Assembly (NCBI GenBank): GCA_036822015.1
Contig: DAISIL010000002.1
Location: 1-64,000, forward strand
Length of the DNA stretch: 64,000 bases
Direction of reading: 5' to 3'
Origin: DAISIL01 sp036822015
GTDB lineage: Bacteria; Bacteroidota; Bacteroidia; Cytophagales; Bernardetiaceae
Part shown: positions 42,062 through 50,866 of the stretch, one piece after another
Layout: every line of letters starts with the position of its first letter
Numbering within the stretch: the first letter of the stretch is position 1
Position numbers and translations under genes: made by a program
The notes under the pieces: model-generated
What the model was told of the DNA's origin: nothing
Database searches by the model: none
Seen by the model: only the letters and a program-made list of their open reading frames with translations

Positions 42062-44509
42062 ATGTCCGATTCCAACCGCGAGCGCGATCTCGTCCTGGCT
42101 CCCAACGAGTACGCCTTCATCTCTGACCAAACCAAAGGCAACATCAACGTCTATGTGGGGCCCTACAAAACCAGCCTAGCCAACACCGACAAGCCCGTTG
42201 CGTTCGATGACCAAAGCAAGCGTTTCTTGCGCTGCTCCCTCGATGAATCCACGCAGACCTTTACCGTAGCCCCCGAGGGCTGGTATATCATCCTCAAAAA
42301 CCCACCCAAGCACGGCGATCAACCCAAAAACGGCACCAACAACAGCCTAGCCGAGCTCAACGTAGGCCGTAAGATCAACATCCCGGGACCGAAGCACTTT
42401 GCGCTCTGGCCAGGGCAGATGGTGCGCGTCGTGAGAGGGCATCATTTGCGCTCCAACCAATACCTGGTCGTTCGGGTCTATGACGAGGAAGAAGCCCGCC
42501 AAAACTGGGGCAAGGCCGTCATCAAGACCAAAAACGAAGAAAAAAACGATCAGCCCCTGACAGCGGAAGAAATCCCCGACTTAACCATGGGCAAGACCTT
42601 GATTATTAAAGGTGATGCTGTTTCGTTTTACATTCCCCCGACGGGTGTGGAGGTCGTCCGAGAGACCAACGGGGAGTACGTCCGGGAGGCCGTTACGCTC
42701 GAGCGGCTCGAGTACTGCATCCTTCTGGAGGAGGACGGCAACAAGCGGTTCATTCAGGGGCCGGCCGTCGTTTTTCCCAAACCCACGGAGGAGTTTGTGC
42801 AGCGCAACGGCTCCCGTAAGTTTTTGTCCATTGAGCTAAACGAGATGAGTGGCTTGTATATCAAGGTGATCGCTCCCTACACCGAGGACGGCAAGACCTA
42901 CAAAGAAGGCGACGAGTTGTTTATCACCGGCAAAGAACAGATGATCTATTACCCGCGCCCCGAACACGCAATCATCAAGTATGGCAAGCGCGAAAAACAC
43001 TTTGCCGTAGCCATCCCCGACGGCGAAGGACGCTACTACCTCAATCGAAAGACGGGCAAGGTAGCCCTCCAGCGCGGCCCGGCCATGTTTCTGCCCGACC
43101 CACGGGCGTTTGTTTTGGTGAGGCGCATCCTCGAAGAGAAGCAGGTGCAGTTGTGGTTTCCGGGCAACGAAGAAGCCCTCCGCTACAACAAAGCCCTGCA
43201 ACAGATCGCCAAAAGCCCCCAAGAAAAATACGTCGCCGCACAGGAGGTCGATCAATCTCCCAAAATGGCCGTTGGGGCAGCACCCATGCCAGAGGTGCGC
43301 AAACGCGAGAAACCCTCCAAAGAGGTAGCCAGTGAGGAGTTTGAGCGCGGCGAAAGCTATACCCCTCCCCGAACGGTTACTCTGGACAACAAATACGACG
43401 GTGCCGTAACGATCAATGTCTGGACGGGATACGCCATCCTGGTCGTGAGCAAGACCGGCAAACGCAAGGTCATCACGGGGCCGCACACCTACCTGCTCGA
43501 GTACGACGAGACTCTCGAAGCCATGACGCTCTCCACGGGAACACCCAAGACAGAAGAAAACCCACTCCGAACGGTCTATTTGCGCGTTCTTCACAACCGA
43601 ATTTCGGATGTCATCCTGGCCGAGTCGTCAGATTTTACGCAAGTTTCGCTGACGCTTTCGTATCGGGTCAATTTTGAGGGGGAAGCGGAGAAGTGGTTTA
43701 ATGTTGAAAATTTTGTTAAATTCTTGACCGATCATCTCCGTTCCTTTGTCCGTAATGTGGTCAAGAAGCATACGATCATGGATTTTTATGCCAAAGGCGT
43801 GGATATTTTGCGGGATGCCATTTTGGGTGTTTCCGAAGGAGGCAAACGTCCCGGGCGGCTTTTTGAGGAAAACGGTATGCGCATCTACGATGTAGAGGTT
43901 TTGAATGTCCACCTGACCGACAAGAGCATTGAGCAGCTCCTGATCTCGGCCCAGCAGGAGGTCGTCAAGCAGACCTTGCGCATCGAAGCCGAAAAACGCA
44001 AGTTGGAGTTTACCCAATCGAGCGAGCAGATCGCGCAGCAGATCGCCAAAACCGAATCGGAGACCAAACAAAACGCCTTCGGTCTCCAGATTCAGGAAGC
44101 CCAAAAGGAACTCGAACTCACCCTGGCACAACTCCAAAAGGTCATCCAGGAGGAGGAAGCCCAGCTCCAGGCACGCCTGGCCCAGCAGCAAAGCCTCAAC
44201 GCCATCACGACGGCAGAGATCGAACGCCAACGCCAGCGCGAAGCCCAGACGCTCGAAACACAACAAGCCCAGCTCCAACAGCAGCTTACCTTGCTCAAAG
44301 GAGAAGTGGAGGCAACGGTCAGCAAAGCCCAGGCGATCTCCCCCGATTTGATCGCGGCCATGCAGGCTTTCTCCGACAAAGCCCTGGCCCAAAAGATGGC
44401 CGACTCGATGGCACCTTTGGCCATCCTGGGTGGGCGTAGCGTAGCCGATGTTTTTGCGCAGCTCCTCAAAGGCTCGGGCATCGAACACGTTTTGCAGCAA
44501 AACCCGTAA
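42062..44509 (+). CDS. Bacterial major vault protein (MVP) homologue
   Basis: An 815-residue protein matching eukaryotic MVP along its length. N-terminal beta-repeats begin with APNEYAFISDQTKGNINVYV (human equivalent, from memory: [20 protein letters not shown]) and continue with IPGPKHFALWPGQMV, GNKRFIQGPAVVFPKPTEEF and RKVITGPHTYLL. The shoulder domain (about 520-640) reads LTLSYRVNFEGEAEKWFNVE and MDFYAKGVDILRDAILG (human: DDFHKNSARIIRTAVFG), then FEENGMRIYDVEVLNVHL. A long Glu/Gln/Ala-rich cap helix (about 640-760) ends in a Gly-rich tail (LAILGGRSVADVFAQLL). No signal peptide; cytosolic assembly into a barrel is the inference. ATG at 42062 is preferred over an upstream TTG. Confidence 0.88.
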   Translation: MSDSNRERDLVLAPNEYAFISDQTKGNINVYVGPYKTSLANTDKPVAFDDQSKRFLRCSLDESTQTFTVAPEGWYIILKNPPKHGDQPKNGTNNSLAELNVGRKINIPGPKHFALWPGQMVRVVRGHHLRSNQYLVVRVYDEEEARQNWGKAVIKTKNEEKNDQPLTAEEIPDLTMGKTLIIKGDAVSFYIPPTGVEVVRETNGEYVREAVTLERLEYCILLEEDGNKRFIQGPAVVFPKPTEEFVQRNGSRKFLSIELNEMSGLYIKVIAPYTEDGKTYKEGDELFITGKEQMIYYPRPEHAIIKYGKREKHFAVAIPDGEGRYYLNRKTGKVALQRGPAMFLPDPRAFVLVRRILEEKQVQLWFPGNEEALRYNKALQQIAKSPQEKYVAAQEVDQSPKMAVGAAPMPEVRKREKPSKEVASEEFERGESYTPPRTVTLDNKYDGAVTINVWTGYAILVVSKTGKRKVITGPHTYLLEYDETLEAMTLSTGTPKTEENPLRTVYLRVLHNRISDVILAESSDFTQVSLTLSYRVNFEGEAEKWFNVENFVKFLTDHLRSFVRNVVKKHTIMDFYAKGVDILRDAILGVSEGGKRPGRLFEENGMRIYDVEVLNVHLTDKSIEQLLISAQQEVVKQTLRIEAEKRKLEFTQSSEQIAQQIAKTESETKQNAFGLQIQEAQKELELTLAQLQKVIQEEEAQLQARLAQQQSLNAITTAEIERQRQREAQTLETQQAQLQQQLTLLKGEVEATVSKAQAISPDLIAAMQAFSDKALAQKMADSMAPLAILGGRSVADVFAQLLKGSGIEHVLQQNP

Positions 44510-44513
44510 AAGT

Positions 44514-45845
44514 TTAGTTCTCTTCGATGCGCCGAATGGATGCCCCGAGGGCGTTGAGGCGTTGGTCGATGAACTGATAGCCTCTGTCGATCTGCTCGGC
44601 ACTGCGGATGATGCTTGTCCCTTGAGCCGAGAGGGCAGCGATGAGCATGGCCACCCCGGCGCGGATGTCGGGGGAGGTCATGGTGATGCCGCGCAGGGGT
44701 GTTTGGCGGTTGAGACCGATGACGGTAGCTCGGTGAGGATCGCAGAGGATGATCTGTGCGCCCATCTCGATCAGTTTGTCCACAAAAAAAAGACGGCTCT
44801 CAAACATCTTTTGATGTACCAGCACCGTGCCTTTGGCTTGGGTAGCCACGACGAGGATGATACTCAGGAGGTCGGGCGTAAAGCCAGGCCAGGGCGCATC
44901 GGCTACCGTGAGGATGGAGCCATCAATGAACTTTTCGATGATGTAATGATCCTGTGCCGGTACGTGGATGTTGTCGCCCTGGATGTCGAGTTGGATGCCG
45001 AGGCGTTCAAAGATGCGCGGAATCTGTCCGAGTTCTTGGACGGCCGCCGAGGTGATCGTGAGTGGGGATTGGGTCATGGCGGCCAGCCCAATAAAACTAC
45101 CGACTTCGATCATATCGGGCAACAAGCGGTGGGTAGCTCCGCCGAGGGCAGCTACCCCTTCGATCTGGAGCAGATTGGAACCGATGCCCGTGATGCGGGC
45201 CCCCATCGCGACAAGCAGGCGGCAGAGTTGCTGGATGTAGGGTTCGCAGGCAGCGTTGTAGATCGTCGTTTGTCCTTTGGAGAGGACGGCGGCCATCAGG
45301 ATATTGGCTGTACCGGTAACGGAGGCTTCATCGAGCAGGAGGTATTTGCCCCGCAGGGCGGAGGCATCAATGGTGTATTGACGATGCTGGGCGTTGTAAT
45401 CGAACTTGGCACCGAGTTGTTGGAGACCCCAGAAGTGGGTATCGAGCCGCCGCCGCCCGATCTTATCGCCGCCCGGCTGGGGTATTTTGGCTTTGCCGAA
45501 GCGGGCCAGCAGCGGGCCCAGTACCATGACCGATCCGCGTAAGCCGCTACCTTTCTTCAAAAAATCGGGTGATTCTAGGTAGCTCAGGTCGATATGTTGG
45601 GCCGTGAAGGTATAGCTACCCGCCGTGGAGTGGGGGGTGATGTTTACGCCCAGGTCGCCCAGGAGGTCGATCAGGAGACGGACATCGCGGATGTCGGGGA
45701 TGTTGTGTACCGTAACGGGCTGGTCAGTCAGGAGGGTGGCACAAAGGATTTGGAGGGCTTCGTTTTTGGCACCCTGGGGCTGTATGCTTCCGCTTAGCCG
45801 GGCCCCGCCCTGTACTTCAAAGGTAACTTTGTTGGAAGAGATCAA
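44514..45845 (-). CDS. murA: UDP-N-acetylglucosamine 1-carboxyvinyltransferase
   Basis: A 443-residue enoylpyruvate transferase. QGAKNEALQILCATLLTD at the N-terminus, GPLLARFGKAKIPQPGG and the RRRLDTHFWGLQQLGA motif are MurA hallmarks. The active-site residue that is Cys115 in E. coli is Asp here (PQPGGDKIG), the natural variant associated with fosfomycin resistance. It catalyses the first committed step of peptidoglycan synthesis. The TTG start at 45845 is supported by a -33/-7 promoter lying just upstream and by conserved residues at VTFEVQGGARLSG; an ATG at 45950 lies upstream of that promoter. Confidence 0.93.
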   Translation of the reverse strand: MISSNKVTFEVQGGARLSGSIQPQGAKNEALQILCATLLTDQPVTVHNIPDIRDVRLLIDLLGDLGVNITPHSTAGSYTFTAQHIDLSYLESPDFLKKGSGLRGSVMVLGPLLARFGKAKIPQPGGDKIGRRRLDTHFWGLQQLGAKFDYNAQHRQYTIDASALRGKYLLLDEASVTGTANILMAAVLSKGQTTIYNAACEPYIQQLCRLLVAMGARITGIGSNLLQIEGVAALGGATHRLLPDMIEVGSFIGLAAMTQSPLTITSAAVQELGQIPRIFERLGIQLDIQGDNIHVPAQDHYIIEKFIDGSILTVADAPWPGFTPDLLSIILVVATQAKGTVLVHQKMFESRLFFVDKLIEMGAQIILCDPHRATVIGLNRQTPLRGITMTSPDIRAGVAMLIAALSAQGTSIIRSAEQIDRGYQFIDQRLNALGASIRRIEEN

Positions 45846-45868
45846 AGGGAGGTTGTGTTTGTTTAGGA

Positions 45869-45898
45869 CAAAGGTACAAACTAAGTGCCTGACCCAAA
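45869..45898 (-). promoter_or_regulatory. Promoter of murA
   Basis: On the minus strand TTTG (45898-45895), an 18-base spacer and TACCTTTG (45876-45869) match the Bacteroidota consensus. The predicted start site near 45865 lies 20 bases before the TTG start codon and rules out the upstream ATG at 45950. Confidence 0.65.
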
Positions 45899-46026
45899 CA
45901 GTGGATGCCCTGACCAGAGACGTACAAAAAATGATAGCCAGCAATGGCAAAGATTCCGTTAAAACGCCTTACGAAAATTTTACTTTTTTTGTAAGTCTGT
46001 ATGCCAAAGTTGCTTCAAATTGGACT

Positions 46027-46034
46027 TATGTTTG
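46027..46034 (+). promoter_or_regulatory. Putative -7 box of the 46 kb secreted-protein gene
   Basis: TATGTTTG fits TAnnTTTG and lies 33 bases before the ATG at 46068. The -33 element is not evident. Confidence 0.4.
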
Positions 46035-46067
46035 ATGATTGTAAGTCCTAATCTTTCAAAAAAATCT

Positions 46068-46925
46068 ATGAAGTTGATGAGAAGTTTTTTTTCTGTGCTG
46101 GCTCTTTCTATCGTTTTGAGCCTTAGCGTATTTGCACAAAACACATCCCAAATCCTGACCAGCACCCAATGGCGCTATGATGCCGACCAACTCGCGGCGG
46201 CTTTCCAGGCGCAGTTTGGTGGGATGGATGAAGGCAGCATGAGTGCCGAGCAGCGTGCGGCCAAAGAGCAGGCAGAAAACCAGATGAACGTGATGAAAGA
46301 TATTCGCCTGCATTTTCAGGCCAACAATCAACTGTCGATCAGATATTACGGCAGTGAGCAAGGCACGATGCAATGGAGCGTCAGCGGCAATACCCTGATG
46401 ATGAGCCAGCAAGGGCAGACGCAGTCGTTTGACCTCCTCAGCGTATCCGCCAACGAGCTGCACATGAGAGAGCAACAAACGGGAGAAGAATCCTATCTCC
46501 TGGCCGAAGGTTACAGCCGCCCCTCCGCCAGTGCCGGCGATCCCAAGACGGGTGGTGCTTACAAGGGCAAAACTATCAGCTACTCGGGTGCGCCCATCGT
46601 GAACGCCTTTGTAGTATATCAGGGTGATAAACTCATCATCCAAAATGGACAAAAAGCCACAATTTGTGAATGCCAGGTGCAGGAAAGGGACGGCTACGAA
46701 GCCGGAGATTGCATCGGCGAACCCTTCGAGAACAACAGACAAGGCTTTTACATCAAAGACGACAAAGGCAACATCATCATCGCTTATGCCAACCGCAGCA
46801 CAACAAGCCTCAAAAAGATAGCCTTGTTTTCGGTGGACGAACACAACCTTCAGAAGCACGAAAATAGCGCAGCCTACCAGCAGATGATCCAAACCCTTGC
46901 TGAGTGGTACGGCGTAAGGCCTTGA
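46068..46925 (+). CDS. Secreted protein of unknown function
   Basis: A 285-residue protein I do not recognise. A signal peptide (about 1-23, ending LSVFAQ) is followed by a domain with repeated hydrophobic-polar strands (LTSTQWRYDADQLAAAFQAQ; LHFQANNQLSIRYYGSEQGT) and a C-terminal beta-rich part (GAPIVNAFVVYQGDKLIIQN; ICECQVQERDGYEAGDCIG) containing cysteines. Probably periplasmic. It is the first of three secreted or lipoprotein genes in a row on the plus strand. Confidence 0.6.
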   Translation: MKLMRSFFSVLALSIVLSLSVFAQNTSQILTSTQWRYDADQLAAAFQAQFGGMDEGSMSAEQRAAKEQAENQMNVMKDIRLHFQANNQLSIRYYGSEQGTMQWSVSGNTLMMSQQGQTQSFDLLSVSANELHMREQQTGEESYLLAEGYSRPSASAGDPKTGGAYKGKTISYSGAPIVNAFVVYQGDKLIIQNGQKATICECQVQERDGYEAGDCIGEPFENNRQGFYIKDDKGNIIIAYANRSTTSLKKIALFSVDEHNLQKHENSAAYQQMIQTLAEWYGVRP

Positions 46926-46964
46926 TCCTTTTTATCTTCACACCCCCAAACAAAAAAAATAACG

Positions 46965-47786
46965 ATGCAGATGTTTAAGCTAGTCAGTTTTGCTTGCTTG
47001 TTAGGACTTATGGTAGCGTGTTCCTCACCTACGGAGGAAACACAAAACGCGCCAGCAGCGGCAGAAGAAGAAGCCACCAGCAGCGAAGAGCGTACTACTC
47101 CGGCAGCAGCCGAAAAGCGCGTTGCTCCCGCGCCGGTGTTTGAGCCAGGAGCGGCCAAGCCCGCCAACCACGAAATGAGTTTTTCGACGCATTCCGACTT
47201 TTACTACTGCTTCTGCCAGAACGGACAGGCGATGCGTAGCGTAGAAGGCTTCTTGTCTTTTGGCACCTGGGAGGATACCTCCGAGGAGTTGGTGGTGAAG
47301 TTCTCCAAAGAACTCATCAGAAACGGCAGAGGCACGTATGATAACCTCGGCGGGGCAGATGCCCCCAGCTGGGCTTATTACGACGAGCATTTTTACGCCC
47401 TCGAAAACACGCCCCAAGATGCCCGCCGCATGGAGGGTTTTATGAAAAACTACATGGAGGAAGAAGGGATGATCTTGAAGCCCATGGACAAGGATAGCTG
47501 GCAAAGCTACTGCGCCCGGCCGTTTAGCTTCCTGGGAAGCTATCCTTTCACGGCTTATGTAGCACTGGATGGCCCACTGGTCAAAGGCCTGGACAAGAAA
47601 GCCCTTACCGAAATGCGTAACGAAATCTACGCCCGACACGGATTGGACTTTCCGGACGAGGAAACGAAGACCTACTTCGCCTCCAAGGACTGGTACAAGC
47701 CACAATACGACGACGTTGAAAACCTGCTTTCGCCCATAGAAAAGTTCAACATAGGGTTTCTCAATGACCTTTTGGGAAAACTCTAA
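46965..47786 (+). CDS. Lipoprotein with YARHG domain
   Basis: A 273-residue lipoprotein (lipobox MVAC, Cys19). A low-complexity Ala/Glu-rich stretch (about 25-60) follows the anchor. The C-terminal module (LTEMRNEIYARHGLDF, FASKDWYKPQYDDVENL) is a YARHG domain, a short extracellular module of unknown role found on many surface lipoproteins. Middle region may be a small ligand-binding fold. Same strand and close to the preceding and following secreted-protein genes. Confidence 0.82.
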   Translation: MQMFKLVSFACLLGLMVACSSPTEETQNAPAAAEEEATSSEERTTPAAAEKRVAPAPVFEPGAAKPANHEMSFSTHSDFYYCFCQNGQAMRSVEGFLSFGTWEDTSEELVVKFSKELIRNGRGTYDNLGGADAPSWAYYDEHFYALENTPQDARRMEGFMKNYMEEEGMILKPMDKDSWQSYCARPFSFLGSYPFTAYVALDGPLVKGLDKKALTEMRNEIYARHGLDFPDEETKTYFASKDWYKPQYDDVENLLSPIEKFNIGFLNDLLGKL

Positions 47787-47836
47787 GCCTGAAAAGGCAT
47801 CCCCCCCAAAAACATCAGATAAACCTAAACCATCGT

Positions 47837-48622
47837 ATGCAAAAAATTAAATTTTTCGTGATGCTCTTCTGGCTGGCTAGCTTTGCCTGGGTGGGGCAGG
47901 CGGCCGATTTTGGGGGGTTGTATTTCTCCCCCGAGACAAAACAAGCCATCTATCTGGACTGGAACGCAGAAAAAGGGCATGTCAATGCCGTGTATGTCTC
48001 CGAAAATGGATCGCCCCATCGGCGTTTTGAGATCATGACACAGACACCCAAAACCAGCAGCCAGTATGCCTTCGCTTACTACATCCAGATTTGGGAGCCG
48101 AGCAAACCCAACGTGAGCTATGAACTCAACCTGGGCATAGAAGTCGTGGACGATCCGCCGCTGCTCTACCTGAACAAAAAGCGCAGCCAGGAGCGCACAC
48201 GTCTGGCTCGTTTGGGCAATACGGGCCCGCAGCGCGACCTCTCCTCCGATGAAGACGCTTACCTTCCCCTGAGCCACAGCCTGGTGCAGGCCTTATCCAA
48301 CATGACCTGGTGGTACTTTGACACAGAGGACAGCCAAATACACGCAGACGTAGCCGTTGATGTGATGGCAGGGCATCAATCCAACGAACTGGCTATTTCG
48401 TTGAAAGACGGTGATATGAATCTTTCAATCAGCATCGAGATCGACGATCAGCTTGGGTTTAGTCTTACTGTTCATGCCGACGATATGGATGCCGATGAGT
48501 TGGAGGGACTAAACTACGTCTTCAACAAGGCCAGCATTGAGTTGGGCGACGACGTACAATGGCAGATTTATTTCTACGATAAGGGAGGGGAGCCGGTCAT
48601 TATCCTGATGCAATCAATTTAG
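47837..48622 (+). CDS. Secreted protein of unknown function
   Basis: A 261-residue protein without recognisable family. A signal peptide (about 1-23, ending WVGQAA) is followed by FGGLYFSPETKQAIYLDWN and several strand-like segments with Asp/Glu (YMDADELEGLNYVFNK-like turns), suggesting an exported beta-rich protein. It lies third in a run of exported-protein genes, 50 bases after the YARHG lipoprotein. Confidence 0.6.
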   Translation: MQKIKFFVMLFWLASFAWVGQAADFGGLYFSPETKQAIYLDWNAEKGHVNAVYVSENGSPHRRFEIMTQTPKTSSQYAFAYYIQIWEPSKPNVSYELNLGIEVVDDPPLLYLNKKRSQERTRLARLGNTGPQRDLSSDEDAYLPLSHSLVQALSNMTWWYFDTEDSQIHADVAVDVMAGHQSNELAISLKDGDMNLSISIEIDDQLGFSLTVHADDMDADELEGLNYVFNKASIELGDDVQWQIYFYDKGGEPVIILMQSI

Positions 48623-48725
48623 GGGGAAGGTTTTTGGGAGAGCAACTTTAATGGCTTTTGATCGTTGTAATACAAGTTGCTCCTGTCCGTAATTCCTGAT
48701 CGTGAACCCCTAACCAAACCTCCCC

Positions 48726-50864
48726 ATGAGTCGCCCCCGACGGATGAGCAAATGGCTATGGATAACGGGTTTTCTGCTCCTTTCCTGGTTTTGTGTGCAG
48801 GGGCAGATCATCGAGTTTCCGAAGAAAAAACCGCCTAAGCCCGCCGAAAATATCTTTGAAATGCGTGAGTTTCGGCCCGAAAGCAAAAGCAGTACGCTTT
48901 ACGCCCCCGCCATCACGTTTCCGAACATCAACCGCCTGCCCTACTACTACGACCAAAACCAGCGCGACTATATCAACCGCTTTTATCGCGACGGCGATTG
49001 GGCTACGCTCCTGCCTACCCTGGCCGAGTACGTGAGCCATTTTGGTGTCGAGAACTTCAACAAAGACATCCAACTCCTGGAACTCCTGGCGCAAACTGCC
49101 CAAGAAAACGGGCGCGACTCACTGGCCAAAGAGTGCTACCGCCTCGTCCTGAAACACCATCGCGGCAACGGCGTACAGGCCCGAAAGATTTACGACTCCC
49201 TCACCCAAAGCGAACGCTTCGATTACGTCGAACTCCAAAAATACTACGCGCTCCTGGATCGCATCCAGCTCGTGGACAGCCTACGCCCCCCCGAGGATAT
49301 GGGCGTAGCCCGCCTCGACTTTGTCAATTCGGAGTTTGAAGACTACGCGTCCATGCTCTCCGATAGCGATAGTATCCTCTACTTCACGACCAAACGCAGC
49401 ATCCTGGATACGGGACGCAGGCGCGGCCTCGGCCCCAAAAACACCGAAAATATCTACTTCGCCACCCGCAACAGCTACGGCGAGTGGGACAGCCCGCAGC
49501 CCTTGCTTTCCATCAACTCGGCTTACAACGAAGGCTCTCCGGCCGTGAGCCGTGACGGAACGCTCTTTGTGTTTGCGCGTTGCAATGCCCCGGACGGCTT
49601 CGGAAACTGCGATCTCTACATGAGCTATTGGCTAGAAAACGAACGCCGCTGGAGCGATCCCGTAAACATGGGGCCGGGCATCAACAGCGATCAGTGGGAC
49701 TCACATCCCAACTTTTCGCCGGGCGGCGATACGCTCTTTTTCTCCTCGAGTCGGCTCTCGGGTTTTGGGGGAGCAGATTTGTACTTTTCGTTCCGAGATG
49801 CGAAGGGCTACTGGCATCCGGCCCAAAACCTGGGGCCGTACATCAATACGCTCCGCAATGAGGTCAGTCCGTTTATGCACCCGATTGAGCAGACGCTGTA
49901 TTTTAGTTCGGATGGACAACTGGTAAATTTTGGTAGTTTTGATATTTTCAAGACCCATCAGATTGGGCAGTACTGGCAAGAACCCAAAAACGTCGGGCCT
50001 TTCGTCAATACCGCCGGCAGTGAGTTTTATTTTACCATCGACAAGTCCGCCTCCCTGCTTTACTACGCCCGAGCCGAACACAACGAAAAGTACAGCGACA
50101 TCTACCAACCCGACGGCAACTCGGATTTGTTTTCCTTTCCCCTGGCCATGGGCGCACAGCCGGCGGCCACGGTGCGCTTCTCGGGACGCTTTGAGGAACC
50201 CACCACGGGAGAGGTCTTTAAGGGCATCATCGCTTTGTTTGATGTAGAGAAAAAAGTCCCCATCGAACCCAAATACATCCGCGAGGATGGCACGTTTGAG
50301 TTTGAACTGATCGACGACCGGACGTATGTCATGATCGTCAGCGGTGAAAACTTCTTTCGCCTAGAAGAACTTTTCCATCTCAGGGGAGATACCAAAATTG
50401 AGCGTACCTTGAAGAGTATCAAAACGATACAGTTTGAGTCTCTCGAGTTTGCCTCCGGTAGTTCGGAGATTTTGCCGACGATGGAAAACGACCTGCACCT
50501 GCTGGTATCTTTCCTGGACGAGAACCCTGATTTTTACCTTCGTATCATGGGACACACCGACGCGCTGGGCGACTCGCTGTCCAACATTCGGCTCTCCCAG
50601 TCGCGGGCCGATGCCATCCGTAACTACATTTTGAGCTATGGTGAGTTTGCCGAAGACCGCGTGGTTGCGCTTGGCTTTGGCTCGGCTTATCCACTTATCA
50701 TCCCCGAAAAGACCCCCGAAGATCGCCGCATCAACCGTCGGGTAGAGTTTCGGCTTTCACCGGATGCCGGTCTGATCCATAGCGATCGCTACCTCCCCCC
50801 CGAGACCATCACTACGACAACAGAAGAAACCGAAACGACGGATTTTGATGACGGCGGCTGGTAG
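48726..50864 (+). CDS. PorE-like OmpA-family protein with PD40 propeller
   Basis: A 712-residue exported protein: signal peptide (1-26), a TPR-like helical region (about 80-165; LLELLAQTAQENGRDSLAKE), a PD40/TolB-like propeller (about 200-450; NFSPGGDTLFFSSSRLSGF), a carboxypeptidase-regulatory-like fold (about 475-550) and a C-terminal OmpA domain (GHTDALGDSLSNIRLSQSRA near 608). This domain order is that of PorE, a periplasmic peptidoglycan-anchored component of the type IX secretion system, although several paralogues of this layout exist in Bacteroidota, so the specific role is inferred. Confidence 0.85.
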   Translation: MSRPRRMSKWLWITGFLLLSWFCVQGQIIEFPKKKPPKPAENIFEMREFRPESKSSTLYAPAITFPNINRLPYYYDQNQRDYINRFYRDGDWATLLPTLAEYVSHFGVENFNKDIQLLELLAQTAQENGRDSLAKECYRLVLKHHRGNGVQARKIYDSLTQSERFDYVELQKYYALLDRIQLVDSLRPPEDMGVARLDFVNSEFEDYASMLSDSDSILYFTTKRSILDTGRRRGLGPKNTENIYFATRNSYGEWDSPQPLLSINSAYNEGSPAVSRDGTLFVFARCNAPDGFGNCDLYMSYWLENERRWSDPVNMGPGINSDQWDSHPNFSPGGDTLFFSSSRLSGFGGADLYFSFRDAKGYWHPAQNLGPYINTLRNEVSPFMHPIEQTLYFSSDGQLVNFGSFDIFKTHQIGQYWQEPKNVGPFVNTAGSEFYFTIDKSASLLYYARAEHNEKYSDIYQPDGNSDLFSFPLAMGAQPAATVRFSGRFEEPTTGEVFKGIIALFDVEKKVPIEPKYIREDGTFEFELIDDRTYVMIVSGENFFRLEELFHLRGDTKIERTLKSIKTIQFESLEFASGSSEILPTMENDLHLLVSFLDENPDFYLRIMGHTDALGDSLSNIRLSQSRADAIRNYILSYGEFAEDRVVALGFGSAYPLIIPEKTPEDRRINRRVEFRLSPDAGLIHSDRYLPPETITTTTEETETTDFDDGGW

Positions 50865-50866
50865 GT

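Noticed and set aside
43628..44602. A 324-codon minus-strand open frame opposite the vault gene
   Set aside because: Leucine-rich antisense of the Gln/Glu-rich cap helix; no domain and it crosses the murA stop.
44448..45542. A 364-codon plus-strand open frame opposite murA
   Set aside because: MurA motifs on the minus strand are unmistakable; the antisense frame is a by-product of codon bias.
46056..46892. A 278-codon minus-strand open frame opposite the secreted protein at 46 kb
   Set aside because: The plus-strand gene has a signal peptide and an upstream -7 box; the antisense frame has neither.
47787..47798. Short GCCT/AGGC hairpin after the YARHG lipoprotein gene
   Set aside because: Four-base stem with no T-tract; too weak to call a terminator.
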